DNA of 64,000 bases from Paraspadella gotoi (lineage: Eukaryota > Chaetognatha), in the NCBI GenBank assembly GCA_051294375.1, contig CM119263.1:12961923-13025922 (forward strand), given 5' to 3'. This document shows positions 28,115 through 38,752 of the stretch, piece by piece (position 1 is the first letter of the stretch; each line of letters starts with the position of its first letter). Both the position numbers and the translations under genes were made by a program. A model generated the notes under the pieces. It was not told the DNA's origin. It saw only the letters and a list, made by a program, of their open reading frames with translations, and searched no databases.

Positions 28115-28128
28115 GTTGCCATGGTGAC
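28115..28128 (+). promoter_or_regulatory. RFX-type X-box GTTGCCATGGTGAC
   Basis: Fits the animal X-box consensus RYYNYYATRRNRAC at every position. RFX factors use this site in promoters of cilium genes. It lies in a GC-rich, GAC-rich patch (28094-28290) that resembles a promoter or first exon. The gene, if any, is not identifiable, because the upstream side is a gap. Confidence 0.4.
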
Positions 28129-28405
28129 GGAAGACGACGAACGACAACGACGGGAGCGACGACGACGATGACACCGACGACATCAACGACAATCGACTTC
28201 TCGATTAGTGCGAAGTGGCGTTCCGGGGTGCCGTCGATGACAACGACGACCAGCGACCACGACGACGACGACGACCGCCCGGCTTGACATCCCAACGCGG
28301 AGGCTCATTGTTTATTCGCGTTCCTATGGAAACAGCGTCTTTGTTAACAATTCATTCCGCGCACCACGCCTACGGTCACCCTCACCAAGGGATCTATCTT
28401 GTCTT

Positions 28406-28421
28406 TCTCTCTCTCTCTCTC

Positions 28422-28470
<49 letters not shown>

Positions 28471-28530
28471 TCTATCTCTCTCTCTCTCTCTCACTAACTC
28501 TCTTTTCTCTACTCTCTCTCCTTTCTGTCT
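28406..28530. repeat. (CT)n microsatellite, interrupted
   Basis: CT array with TTCT and ACT interruptions. Confidence 0.95.
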
Positions 28531-28617
28531 AACACGCCCATAACCAATCCTCACCCCTTTTCCAGTGACTTGGTAAAACCAGACAAATCCCGATAGAAAA
28601 AACCACCGGTCGAGAAA

Positions 28618-28618
28618 A

Positions 28619-28649
<31 letters not shown>

Positions 28650-28690
28650 CATAGATATATAGATATATAGATAGATATATAGATATATAG
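28618..28690. repeat. (GATA)n microsatellite
   Basis: TAGA array grading into TATAGA units. Confidence 0.95.
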
Positions 28691-28739
28691 GAATGAAAAA
28701 GAAGCTCACTACTTCTTGATGACCGAAAGCATAAAACGT

Positions 28740-28985
28740 ATGTTATGGCAACGGGAGGATAGCCTGTGATACCCGGGGCGCGGGGTATCTCACCAACTGG
28801 CGTAGGGGCTGCGGACCCTCAGTGACCGCCTCCTGTCACTGGCATGTTTATACCGGCACCGTCACATTTAAGCCAGAACCGGGATACCCAGGGATTGAAC
28901 CCGGGACGCACGGATGGAATGAGATGATTTAGCCTGCTCAGCCATTGAGACGAGGCTGAGGACGGACAGCAGTGAGGCAGCTTTA
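28740..28985 (-). mobile_element. tRNA-derived SINE, minus strand
   Basis: On the minus strand an A-box TGGCTGAGCAGG and a B-box GGGTTCAATCC are spaced 43 bases apart, as in a true tRNA. A GC-rich non-tRNA body follows. The head is better preserved than in the 6.2-kb element and the body differs, so this is a second family. It is not a functional tRNA gene: the acceptor stem does not pair and no Pol III terminator follows the head. Confidence 0.7.
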
Positions 28986-29265
28986 AGTCTTGCTGCCACA
29001 ATGTATCCATTTTTTTCTTCGAAATATAGATGTGAGAAATGGCGACCGCAAGAAGAATGAATTCTCAGCGAGGGCGTTTGTCGTTAATAAAAGTAGAAAA
29101 TTAAAATACGTAAAATGCAAATGTTGTTTGACGCATGATATGAAAAAGAAAATTTTTTTAATAATCGCGAGGAAAGAAAAGACGAAAGAAGATGAGATTT
29201 TGAGTGAAAAGGAATATAACGTGAAAAAACGCTTGATTTATGAAAGGTTCTTTGGGGGGGAGAGC

Positions 29266-29293
29266 AGAGAGAAGAGAGAGAGGAGAGAGAGAG

Positions 29294-29361
<68 letters not shown>
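29266..29361. repeat. (GA)n microsatellite, interrupted
   Basis: GA array with GGAGAG interruptions. Confidence 0.95.
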
Positions 29362-29362
<1 letters not shown>

Positions 29363-29533
29363 CGCAAAAGAGCGTAAACACTTAGAAAGGACCGAGGCTC
29401 CGTGGCCGAAAAAGTGTGTTTGATGCAGTGAATTGAAAAATCAGTCCCGAATGATTAAATGGCGAGAAAAGCGGCGAGCTAAGTCGGAGGTGCTTTTTTG
29501 AGTTTTGTTTTTATTTTGAAGAACACCCGATTT

Positions 29534-29567
<34 letters not shown>

Positions 29568-29568
29568 A
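29534..29568. repeat. (TA)n tract
   Basis: TA array with one CATA interruption. Confidence 0.94.
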
Positions 29569-30600
29569 AAACTGAAAAATTACTTGTTTCACCATTTTAA
29601 GTTTTAGATTTTAAAATATTCATTAAAATCACCTATCACACATTCCATATTTTTTATTTTTAGTGTTGTTTAGTAGTCTCGATTTATTACTCACCGATCA
29701 CCGTTCGAGATTCAAGCAGTTAACTCACACATGCACGTTTTATACTGCATAAGAAACGGTGGGCGTCGACTGTTCTCTGAGCGTACTCACGCCCAGCCGT
29801 CCTTAGAGGGCGGATCGCGTGCCTTCCGCATCAGCGGAAAAAAAAAAGAAGAAAAAGACGAATTATAAAAACTTGGGTTTTTACGAGAAAGGAGAGAGAG
29901 AGAAGGGGACGTGCTTCTTGTTGGGAGGGGGAAGTGAGCGAGAGTGTCGTTGCTTCGTACGGGGAAGGGCGGAAGAATTTAAACCGGTCTAAAAATAAAA
30001 ATACGTCTACGAAAAACAACGGCTAAGATCGGAAGCCAAAATCGCAAAGCGAAAAGCTCTTTTTTTTTTCAGCCGGAGAATGAAGGGCGAGCGGAGAAAA
30101 GCGTCCGGTTACTAGGCTGCACCAGGGTGGGGGTTGTTGAGAGCGGGTGAAGCTTGTTTACGTCGATGGCGATTCGCTTTGACGTTCATGCTCCGGCAGC
30201 GTTGCAGACGTTGGAGGATGGGCGTTTGATTCAGAGAGCGGGGCAGAAAGTAGGCTGTAGACTGCAGAGAGCAGAGTGCAGAGACTCTATATACCTCGAC
30301 AGTCGTAGACTATGAAGGTGATACGGATAAAAATAATGCTTGAAGTCTAATAGAGACGGGTACTACTGAGAGGGTAAAAAAATAATAAAAAACAAAAATA
30401 TGACAGAAAAGATGAAACAAAGGAATACCACTGAGCGTCAGACTTTTGCATGGTCGACTAGGAAGTCTGGACTCGAAAGGACGGAAGAAGAATTAAACCG
30501 GAAGTGAAAGGCGATTGCAGACCGAGACTCATAAAAGTCCTGATAGAAAGAAACGAGAGAATGAGAGGGAAAAGAGGAAGGGAAGAAAAGATGGTGGCAG
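29569..30600. other. Intergenic DNA, nothing supported
   Basis: A pyrimidine-AG motif near 30070 and a GCAGAG direct repeat at 30240-30285 are the only local features. No frame of interest. Confidence 0.4.
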
Positions 30601-30816
30601 TCAGAGAGAGAGAAAGAGAGAGAGGAGAGAGCAGAGAGAAGAGGAGAGTAGAGACGAGAAGACGAACGACGAGAGAGAGAGAGTGGGAGAGAGACCTTGA
30701 ACCTTTTCGTATTATATGAAAAATAGGGAAACCCTTCGTGAAAAATGGCAAAACGTTGGAGTCCCCGGGGACGCTTCAGTGACGTTGACACGGAACCAGA
30801 ATAACCTCAGAGCATC

Positions 30817-30951
30817 ATGAGCTGCAGTTTTGACAGGTGGTGCAGCTGTCACAGGAGGTTCAGCTGTAACAAGCATGGCATGGTGGGAGGGAAGGTTTAC
30901 GTAGCATCGGGTGCGGCATCGGGTGCGGCAACGGGTGCGGCAACGAGCTAA
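30817..30951 (+). CDS. Small ORF, 44 residues, cysteine-rich then Ala/Ser/Gly repeat
   Basis: ATG to TAA with an in-frame stop upstream. Residues 1-17 read MSCSFDRWCSCHRRFSC, with four or five cysteines. Residues 30-44 are Ala-Ser-Gly-Ala repeats from a 12-bp tandem unit (GCATCGGGTGCG, about 30904-30945). No signal peptide, so a secreted peptide is unlikely. Two CAGCTG boxes lie in the Cys-coding part, so the DNA may be repeat-derived. Unrecognised; it may well be chance. Confidence 0.18.
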   Translation: MSCSFDRWCSCHRRFSCNKHGMVGGKVYVASGAASGAATGAATS

Positions 30952-31227
30952 GTAGCTAAGTAGCGAAGTACTGAAAAGAATACCACCATTTTGACTCTGC
31001 CTTGGTTTAGTTTTTAAAACACGATGTCTTAATTTAAAGATTAATTAATTATTTAACAAAAATATATTTTGAATGCCCAATGTGAAGATATCGAAAAAAA
31101 TTGAGAAAGAAAAACGTATTGTGACCATTCACCTACGACCAACAATGGAAGGGTCACAGAGCAAACCATTTAAACGGCTGTCGTACATATATTTTATTGC
31201 CTGTCCAAATCGATGAACTAATGGTGA

Positions 31228-31340
<113 letters not shown>

Positions 31341-31649
31341 CCAAGGAAAGATCACGTCGCGCGAGAGCGTAAAACGGAAGCGAATCGAAGGTGAAAATTG
31401 TTGATGACGCCGATAACCCGTCGACCCTGCGACCCGCGGCTGCACCGCTGCTCCGCTGCGCCAGGATCGGACCTGACCACTCGTCGAAGCGTTCAAGGCG
31501 GACGTGCGGGGGCGTGGCGCGAGTTGACCGTTTCGTTGAAAACTTGCACTGCCGCCGCTGCCCTCTGGCGAACTCGAAGGCGTCTTTAATATTTAATGTT
31601 CGACATTTATGAATCATAGTTTGAGAGACTTGGACGCAGATGGCAGCCA

Positions 31650-32952
31650 AACTATTTTAAGGGGAACGGCGGCAAGGAAAAGTAAGTTTCTTCAGTAATC
31701 GTAACTTTCTTAGACTTCCAGTAATATATACATTAATATAATAAAATATTTTAAAATAAAATAATGACAGAAATGATAGTACAAATAATCATATCATATC
31801 ATAATCATATCACTGTCAAAATTTCTGGAAAAAAGAGAGTCCATTTTCTTATTTATTAACGTCGACGAAAATTAAAGACTTGAATGATTATTTATGGAGA
31901 AGAAACATAAAACAAAGAGAGGCGGATTAGATTTGGAAGGAAAAGATTGGGCGGGAAATAACTTTCCTCTTTTCGATTTTACTATGAAAACAAGAATAGT
32001 CGAGGCGCATGACTTACCCGGGAAAAAGGTAAGGCAAATCATGGTCGAGAAGAGAAGGGATCTAAGATGTCAGGACACATGGGGAAAAAATGAGAAATGG
32101 AGAGGGAGAGAATCGGGGAAAAAAACTCGAACCGAAAAAAGGAAAAAAAGGGAAAAAAGAAAAAAAGGAAAAAAGAAAAAAAGAAAAAAAGGAAAAAAGG
32201 AAAAAAGAAAAAAAGGAAAAAATCGATGAATAAAGAAAAAATTATAAAAGGAAAAATACAATCAAAAAATATTTTTTTCCCTAAAAACAGTTGATTCATA
32301 TAATAAAGACGATACATACAACCCGGATATTACAGACAATCGACAATCGACCTGCTTTTCAATATTCAACATTTAAAGACAAGGAATAGCTTTCGTGCAA
32401 CAGCAACCTAATAACTAATAAGCAGAGTAGACTTGTGCCGGTTGCGACCAGGCGCGTGCGCGTGACTTCGCGCGGGCGATCGAACGAGACGTCGTGAAAA
32501 AGCAAAGGAATTTTCGTTTCTGTGTGGAGAAAAGTGCGTTGGGAATGTGGGAATCGCAGCTGGAGAGAGAGTGAAGGTGAAAATGAGAGAGAGGAGGTTG
32601 GGTAGGTGAGAAAGTGTGAGATTGTGAACAGCGAGGGTGGAGAAAATGCGAGAAAAAAAGCGATACAAATGGGTAGTCTAAAAAAAAAATAAAGAGTCGC
32701 ATCGTGAAGAAAAAAAAGGAAGAGATCAGATGCTCGAGTCGGTGTTTATCCCTTTGTATCGGAAAAAGGAAAGAAAAGAAGAAAGCCGGGTTTAAAAATA
32801 TAGTAAATACGATCGAAGACTCTCTGGTAGCGACTATTGACTGAGAAAAGACGGTTGGAAATTCCTAATAATATTTTATTAACGACGGAGTCCAAAAAAA
32901 AATAATACATATTATTAAAAAATATATTAAGAAAAACGCCGGTATCATTCCG
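31650..32952. other. Intergenic DNA with an A-rich purine tract
   Basis: 32128-32222 is a degenerate GGAAAAAA repeat giving false Lys-rich frames. The remainder shows no gene. Confidence 0.45.

Positions 32953-33044
<92 letters not shown>
32953..33044. repeat. (GA)n microsatellite
   Basis: About 90 bp of pure GA. Confidence 0.97.
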
Positions 33045-33046
<2 letters not shown>

Positions 33047-34147
33047 AGAGAAATTATTGCAGGAGTGTTTCTTCTGAAATAATTCTCGTACAAATTAGGT
33101 CGAGGTCAGGGCCGAAGGCTGGGACGGCGTCGACTGCGGACGAGCTTCTAATTGAGAAACCAAAACCACTTTGTAATTGCCTCGACTCAGTTTTTCCTTC
33201 TCTTCCTTTTTTCTTTTCTTTCCCGTCCCTTCTCTTTCCTTTGCCATCTTTTTTTTTAGAGACTTTTCTTTCGGACTTTTTCTCTTTCAATGTTTTTTTT
33301 CTTCTTCATTTTACTTTGTAATTTTATTTTTTTCCTTTCCCACATACCTTTTTTATATTTGACCTCTTCTGAAGAACGAGATCTCATTCCTTTTACCTTC
33401 CGTCCTCTTACATTTTAATTTCCATACTTTTTTCTCTTTTAATATTCATCTTTTTTTTCTCAATTTTTTCTTTCTCCGTCGGTTTCTTCTTTATGTAATT
33501 TCCTTTGGCTTTTATTTCCGACATTTTCCATTCGGACTTTCTCTTTTTTTTTTTCTAATTCTCAGTCTTCTTCTCTCGCTCCATATTTCCTTCTCTCTGA
33601 CTTTCCTTCTTCTACCCGATCGTTTCAATTTGTTTAAGCTTCTCTCCTCGCTTTTTCCCGTTTCTTTTTCATTTACCATCCGCTCCTAAATTTCTCATTT
33701 CTCTCGGTTCCCACTTCTTCTTTCCTCCCTTCCCCGGATCGTCTTTCATCTCAGTTTTTTTTTACCTTTTCCCTTTTTTTTTTCCTTTTAACCTTTTTTG
33801 CATCGAGGTTGAATCGCGCTCGGCACCGAGGCTGAGCTGCTTCTTCGCCGAGGAAAGCAACGCCGCGAGGCGAACTCAGGCTGCTGCGCGCAACTCATTT
33901 CTTACTGAGGCAGAATTAACGTTTTTTTTTTTCATTCGACGTTGTCAGCCGTTGGCATGAAAGGGGCGGTGTTGGTTCAAGAATGCTACTCGAACAATCA
34001 CTCTTTATTTACGTATATTAGTATAAAGAAACCTTGGTAAATCTAAAACTAAAGTCGGGACGTCATGATGTAAACAAAAAGCGAAGTGTCGATGAAAGAA
34101 TTAGTGAGACATTGTCAATGGGTTTTTTTTTTTTGTTTTTTTTTCAG
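33045..34147. other. Pyrimidine-rich region upstream of a candidate exon
   Basis: 33190-33800 is strikingly T/C-rich on the plus strand, like a long intron polypyrimidine region. A GC-rich patch at 33800-33970 follows. TGTCAGCCGTTGGCATGAA near 33945 partly resembles the acceptor at 34147. Confidence 0.35.
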
Positions 34148-34334
34148 CCGGTGGCATGAATTTTTAATAGGAACCGACTTGTCTGAAACAACTGAAGGAT
34201 ACGACGAGGAAGACCACGATGACAGAAACGACGACGAACATGGCGACGATAATGAAGACGAAGATAGAGACAGAAACTCCGCTGCTAAAACCGATTTTTA
34301 TCGTCGACGCGAGACGAGAATGAAAACTGTTTAG
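34148..34334 (+). CDS. Candidate 3' terminal exon of an acidic protein
   Basis: A strong acceptor (two long T runs then CAG at 34145-34147) is followed by 61 open codons: RWHEFLIGTDLSETTEG, then a Asp/Glu/Asn/His-rich stretch (YDEEDHDDRNDDEHGDDNED), then a basic end (YRRRETRMKTV) and TAG. AATAAA lies 10 bases past the stop (34344-34349). The exon opens with one base completing a split codon. Acceptor, coherent frame, stop and polyA signal together are stronger than for any other short frame here. GAC-type triplets supply part of the open frame. Function unknown; no upstream exon found. Confidence 0.38.
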
Positions 34335-34343
34335 GCAGAAGAG

Positions 34344-34349
34344 AATAAA
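34344..34349 (+). terminator. Possible polyadenylation signal AATAAA
   Basis: Ten bases after the stop of the 34148-34334 candidate exon. The hexamer is common in AT-rich DNA, so position is the only support. Confidence 0.3.
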
Positions 34350-35040
34350 ATAGGAATAGAAGCTGAAAGGACTAAAGCGAATTAATTAGATCCGATAGAA
34401 AAATGGAAAGCTCGATAAAACTGGCCGAAACAGGCAGTCGTGAGCAGACAGAAATTAAATACATTGTTAAGGATGAAAGATAAACGGAAGAGCTCAAAGG
34501 AAACTAAAAGAAAATTGAATCTAAGAGTTGATTAAATAAAAGATATGAGAATTAAATTGTCTCGAAGCAATACGTACAAAATCATTACCGCTTTTAAAAC
34601 TGGAGACGAAAAGAAAATATGGTAAGAGAGCAGCAAAACGACGTTGGTCAAATGTTTTTTTTTTTTCGACAGCGACTCGAGGGAGGAAAGGAAGGCAAAG
34701 GAGTCAAAGAAGGCGAAGGAGACAAAGGAGGCGAAGAGAAATGTAGCAAATGACGAGTTTTTTTCGCTTCGGTTCTCCGACTTTGACCGCCCTGCATTGA
34801 ACTTTCTTTCAACCGATTCCTTTTTTTGCATAATTTTTTTTTCTTTTTTCTTTTTACATTCCTTTTTCTATATTTTTTGGTATTTTTACTACTTCGTCTT
34901 TTATCTTTTTATATTTTTTTTAGCTGTACATTTTTTAGCGTTGTATTTTTCTTATATTTTTTCTTTTGCGGGCGGCGGCGTCAGGGTTGTCAAGAATCGA
35001 GGCCACCAATCGTTACGATTGACTGGCACGAAACCAGGGG

Positions 35041-35044
<4 letters not shown>

Positions 35045-35102
<58 letters not shown>
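35045..35102. repeat. (GA)n microsatellite
   Basis: Pure GA. A second, interrupted GA array lies at 35486-35560. Confidence 0.96.
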
Positions 35103-35104
<2 letters not shown>

Positions 35105-36477
35105 CGGAAGGATACGTTCTAGTTTCCCCTTTCTTATTTAATGACAAAATCGTTATTTATAACGTTTTTGTCATTAAGATAATTACGGTTTTAATAATAA
35201 TAAAAATACTATAATGTGTAGTGGCCATTTCTTCCATCCTTAAGCTGATCAGTTTAAATTTTGATGATATATATAAAAGTAAAGTTATAACTAAAAATTA
35301 AGTATGTAAAAAAATATAAAAAAATCAAAAGGTAAATCCACAAAAAATGAAAAGAAAAAAAAAGATGAAAAGGAAAAAAAATTTGAAAAAGTTTTACATC
35401 TCACGTCATTCACTTTTTGAGAGGCTCCTTCACAATCGGATATGGAAGTTACGTCACATTTTTCGCGGTGGAGAGACGAGACGAGACAGAGAGAGAGGAG
35501 AGAGAGAGAGAGAGAGAGAAGAGAAGAGAGAGGAGAAGAGAGAGAGAGAAGAGAAGATAAATTGGGAAAGGTAGAGACAATGTCTGTGATTAAATGAAAG
35601 GAGAGATACTCTGAAATGAAACCAAGAACCAGCACATTCAAGGTGTTTCGACGAAGTGACGCATTTCCCGATAGAGCACTTTTTATTTTATTAAATAGAG
35701 TTCAAGTATTTACTAAATTGGTAAACAAAATAACCACGATGAATTTTCAGATGACCCAACGGTATCTGTATGTGGTCACGAGATTACACAAGTAAAAATA
35801 TATAAATAATAATTTTATTTTTTTTGGTTATATGATCTTACTATTTTCAGTGATTAGATTACACATGCATATTATGATACACCTCCTTACGACCAAGTTA
35901 AACCTTAATTCATGTAGTATTATAGGAGTTATTATATAGTGGAACAGACCACAAAAAATAGATGGATCGATAGACATAGAGACAGACCGACCGACCGACC
36001 GACCGAAAAGTTAAAAAAAAAGCAAGAGATCGATTGGTTGATGATTCACGTTATGAGCTATGGTGCCAGAGTAGTGGTTACTATGGTACAGCTTTCGTAT
36101 ATCGTCATTAAGTCCAAAAATTTGCGTGGTTTATTTTAGGACACGTGATGTTTTATTTTCGTTTTGATGATTTTGCAACATCCGAAAAAGGCTCGCGGCG
36201 AAAATTCGTTGGAAGATTTATGTCGTCGGAATTCTCAGGGTTCGTGTTCCCGACTTTTTGGCGGCCTTTTTTTTTCGAGGGGGGCGAGGCCCGGCGAGGG
36301 GGATTGGGGGGGAAATCAGGAAAATTGGGGGGTCACAGCCGCGACCCGCTGGAGCCAAGGAGCCGGTGCGGGCGAAGGGAGGAAAGAACACGAAAAAACC
36401 ATCGAAAAACCTTAAATCTAATTTTTTTTTTTTCCATGTATCATGGCGTTAACATTTATTATTCACGCGGCCGTGAG
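35103..36477. other. Intergenic DNA, nothing supported beyond small repeats
   Basis: A GACC run lies at 35985-36004. 36250-36380 is G-rich and open in several plus frames without a recognisable domain. Confidence 0.4.
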
Positions 36478-36488
36478 AAAGAGAGAGA

Positions 36489-36554
<66 letters not shown>

Positions 36555-36560
36555 AAGAGA
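36478..36560. repeat. (GA)n microsatellite
   Basis: GA array. The plus frame leaving it (to 36820) reads a hydrophilic, ordinary-looking 85 residues but lacks a splice acceptor. Confidence 0.96.
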
Positions 36561-36829
36561 AGGAAGAAGAAAAATGTCGAAAGCCACCCTTGAACTTGGC
36601 CGGGATCGATTTGACGAATAATTTTGATTACACGAAGTTCCCTGGGGTCGCGTTCAAAAAACAAAACGAAACTGATGATCATAAACAAAGGCGAAAAGAG
36701 AGGGAAACAAGGACGAATAAAGGCGGAAACAAAATAGAAAATACGCTAAACTCGGAGACCATGAAAGGAATGAGTTTTTTTACTCTCATTTTCTTCTCCA
36801 ACGACGAGAGATTATTCTAGAAAGTTTCC

Positions 36830-38125
36830 TTTTTTTTTGGGTGGAATCTAACGATATAGCGATATACATGCGGAAAAAAGCGTTGTTCATCGCGAAAAAT
36901 GCCCCTATTCAATTGGTCGATCTCATATACCCTGTAAACAACACATTAACCCATACACGAAGACGCGCACATGCCCATAGCAACCGACAAGCACGCACAA
37001 TTTTGTAGGACGGTTGATCCCAATAAGTTACTTTGCTTTTTTTTCATTTCCCAAATCTACCGCGTTCCTCACCTCCCCCCCCCGATTCCAGCTGACGTTA
37101 ATGGAATTTCCGCGAGCAGCCCACATTTTTCTTTACGATCGACGAAATAAATTTCCTAGCGAAGTGGCGTCACCTTGTCACCATAATTTATGGTGAGACG
37201 GTGGTGTAAATTTGGGATACAGCGCCACCCTCCGTCTTCGAGGTCATGGATTTTTTTTTAGATGGCGAAAGAAGGCGTTTCCCGCCCAACACGGACGAGT
37301 TGAGAGGAACTCCCCATAAAGTTGGGGGGCCGAACCGGGGCTCGCTACCAGTCCGCGTAAGTTGAGAAAGGAAAAATGTTTTTCAGAAGGTGTTACGGGT
37401 TATTCATAAAATAATTATACACCGTGAGGTTCCAAGGAGCGAAGGACCCCAGTTGCGGTTCCCCGCCAGCGCAAAAAATATAAAGATAATGGGTTAGAGA
37501 TGCGGTCGGTCGTAAGGAAAGCCGAGCCTCGATGGGAGTAAAGATTAAAAAAAAATTACTCCGGCTTCGCTCAATAAAAAAGTTAATTAGTAAAGAAACC
37601 GTAGAGTCGATCACCGATGGACTAGTAATCGTGCGACGCCGCGACGTGCGCTGCACTCATCCGCCAATAACTCGCACTCATGCTCAGGGCGGGCACACAA
37701 AGCTCTAGAGGCAACGCTCTCTCACCGGTTATGAGAAAAATACGAAGAAAAATATTACCTTTAAACCTTACCCTATCCATCCATTGTTATCAATACATCA
37801 TTATGTAGTATTCACCAACGTTTAACCTCATCCCTTACACTTTTGGATTTAAACTGTCTTTCCCACCTCCACTTTTGTAAGCTTTCTCATTCCTATCACC
37901 TCTCCCTTTTTTCCCTCACCAACTCCTCGCTCAAACTTACCAACGAAACCCCTTCCTCCAGCCCGGACGTTGTTGAACTTCATCCATTGTTTATTGCGCC
38001 TCTCACCGGCCTGGAGGAGAAACGATCTCGGGGCGGCGGTTTCGTTTTCAAGCCCCAGGATCAAGGGACCTACTATCGGCGGCGTCGGTTGGAGAGAGAT
38101 CTTTGGAGACCCCGGGATTAAATAT
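36830..38125. other. Intergenic DNA
   Basis: A perfect 9-bp inverted repeat with a one-base centre (TCACCATAA-T-TTATGGTGA) lies at 37178-37196. No gene, RNA or mobile element could be supported. Confidence 0.4.
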
Positions 38126-38133
38126 CTGCTGAG

Positions 38134-38744
38134 TAAGGCGTAGTAAAATTTCTAAATTTAACTTTAATTAAAATTCTAAAAGTGAGGAATGAACAACATT
38201 ATACTAATGAACATTTATGTAATAAAAAACTTTATAATAAATTTTTCAATTTACGCAGTAGGCCATGTTTATACTAGTACTAAACCAATAAATGTTAAAA
38301 TTTCAAAACAGTTTTTTCTAAGATATTTTTGCAGATTTGGATTCGTCATAAAAAGTTGATAAAAAGAAATATAACTCTTTTTGAAAAATTCCTTCATTAA
38401 GTGGGTCAAAAATTAGAAAAAGCTATATTTTAAGCTGAAAATTAACTTTTTATATATTAAATATAGTTTTTTAAATTTTTAACCCACTTAATGAAAGAAT
38501 TTTTAAAAATGATTTATATTTTCTTTTATCAACTTTTGACGAGGAATTCAAATCTGCAATCAAAATTAAGAAAAGCCTATTTTGAAATTTTTCGATTTTA
38601 TAAGGATAGTACTATATATAAATATAGCCTACTGTGAAAATTAAAAAACATAAATTTTTTTTTTTTACAAAGTAATGTCCACTGATGGTATGTTGTTCAT
38701 AATTGACTTTTAGAATTTTCGTATGTAACTTTCACTACGCCTTA
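38134..38744. mobile_element. Complete foldback MITE, 611 bp, 8-bp target-site duplication
   Basis: The perfect direct repeat CTGCTGAG flanks it at 38126-38133 and 38745-38752. Ends are TAAGGCGTAGTAAAATTTC and, as reverse complement, TAAGGCGTAGTGAAAGTTAC. Most of the element is one long inverted repeat, so a single strand would fold into a hairpin. No coding capacity. The 8-bp duplication points to hAT-, P- or Merlin-type transposase in trans. It matches the 14.15-kb element at the ends and inside, which defines a family. It is not part of the noisy duplicated regions. Confidence 0.9.
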
Positions 38745-38752
38745 CTGCTGAG

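Noticed and set aside
28850-28960. Possible functional tRNA gene on the minus strand
   Set aside because: Head spacing is right, but stems do not pair well and the sequence continues into a non-tRNA body, as in a SINE.
37178-37196. Perfect 9-bp inverted repeat as a terminator or operator
   Set aside because: An isolated short palindrome is expected by chance in 64 kb, and it has no gene context.
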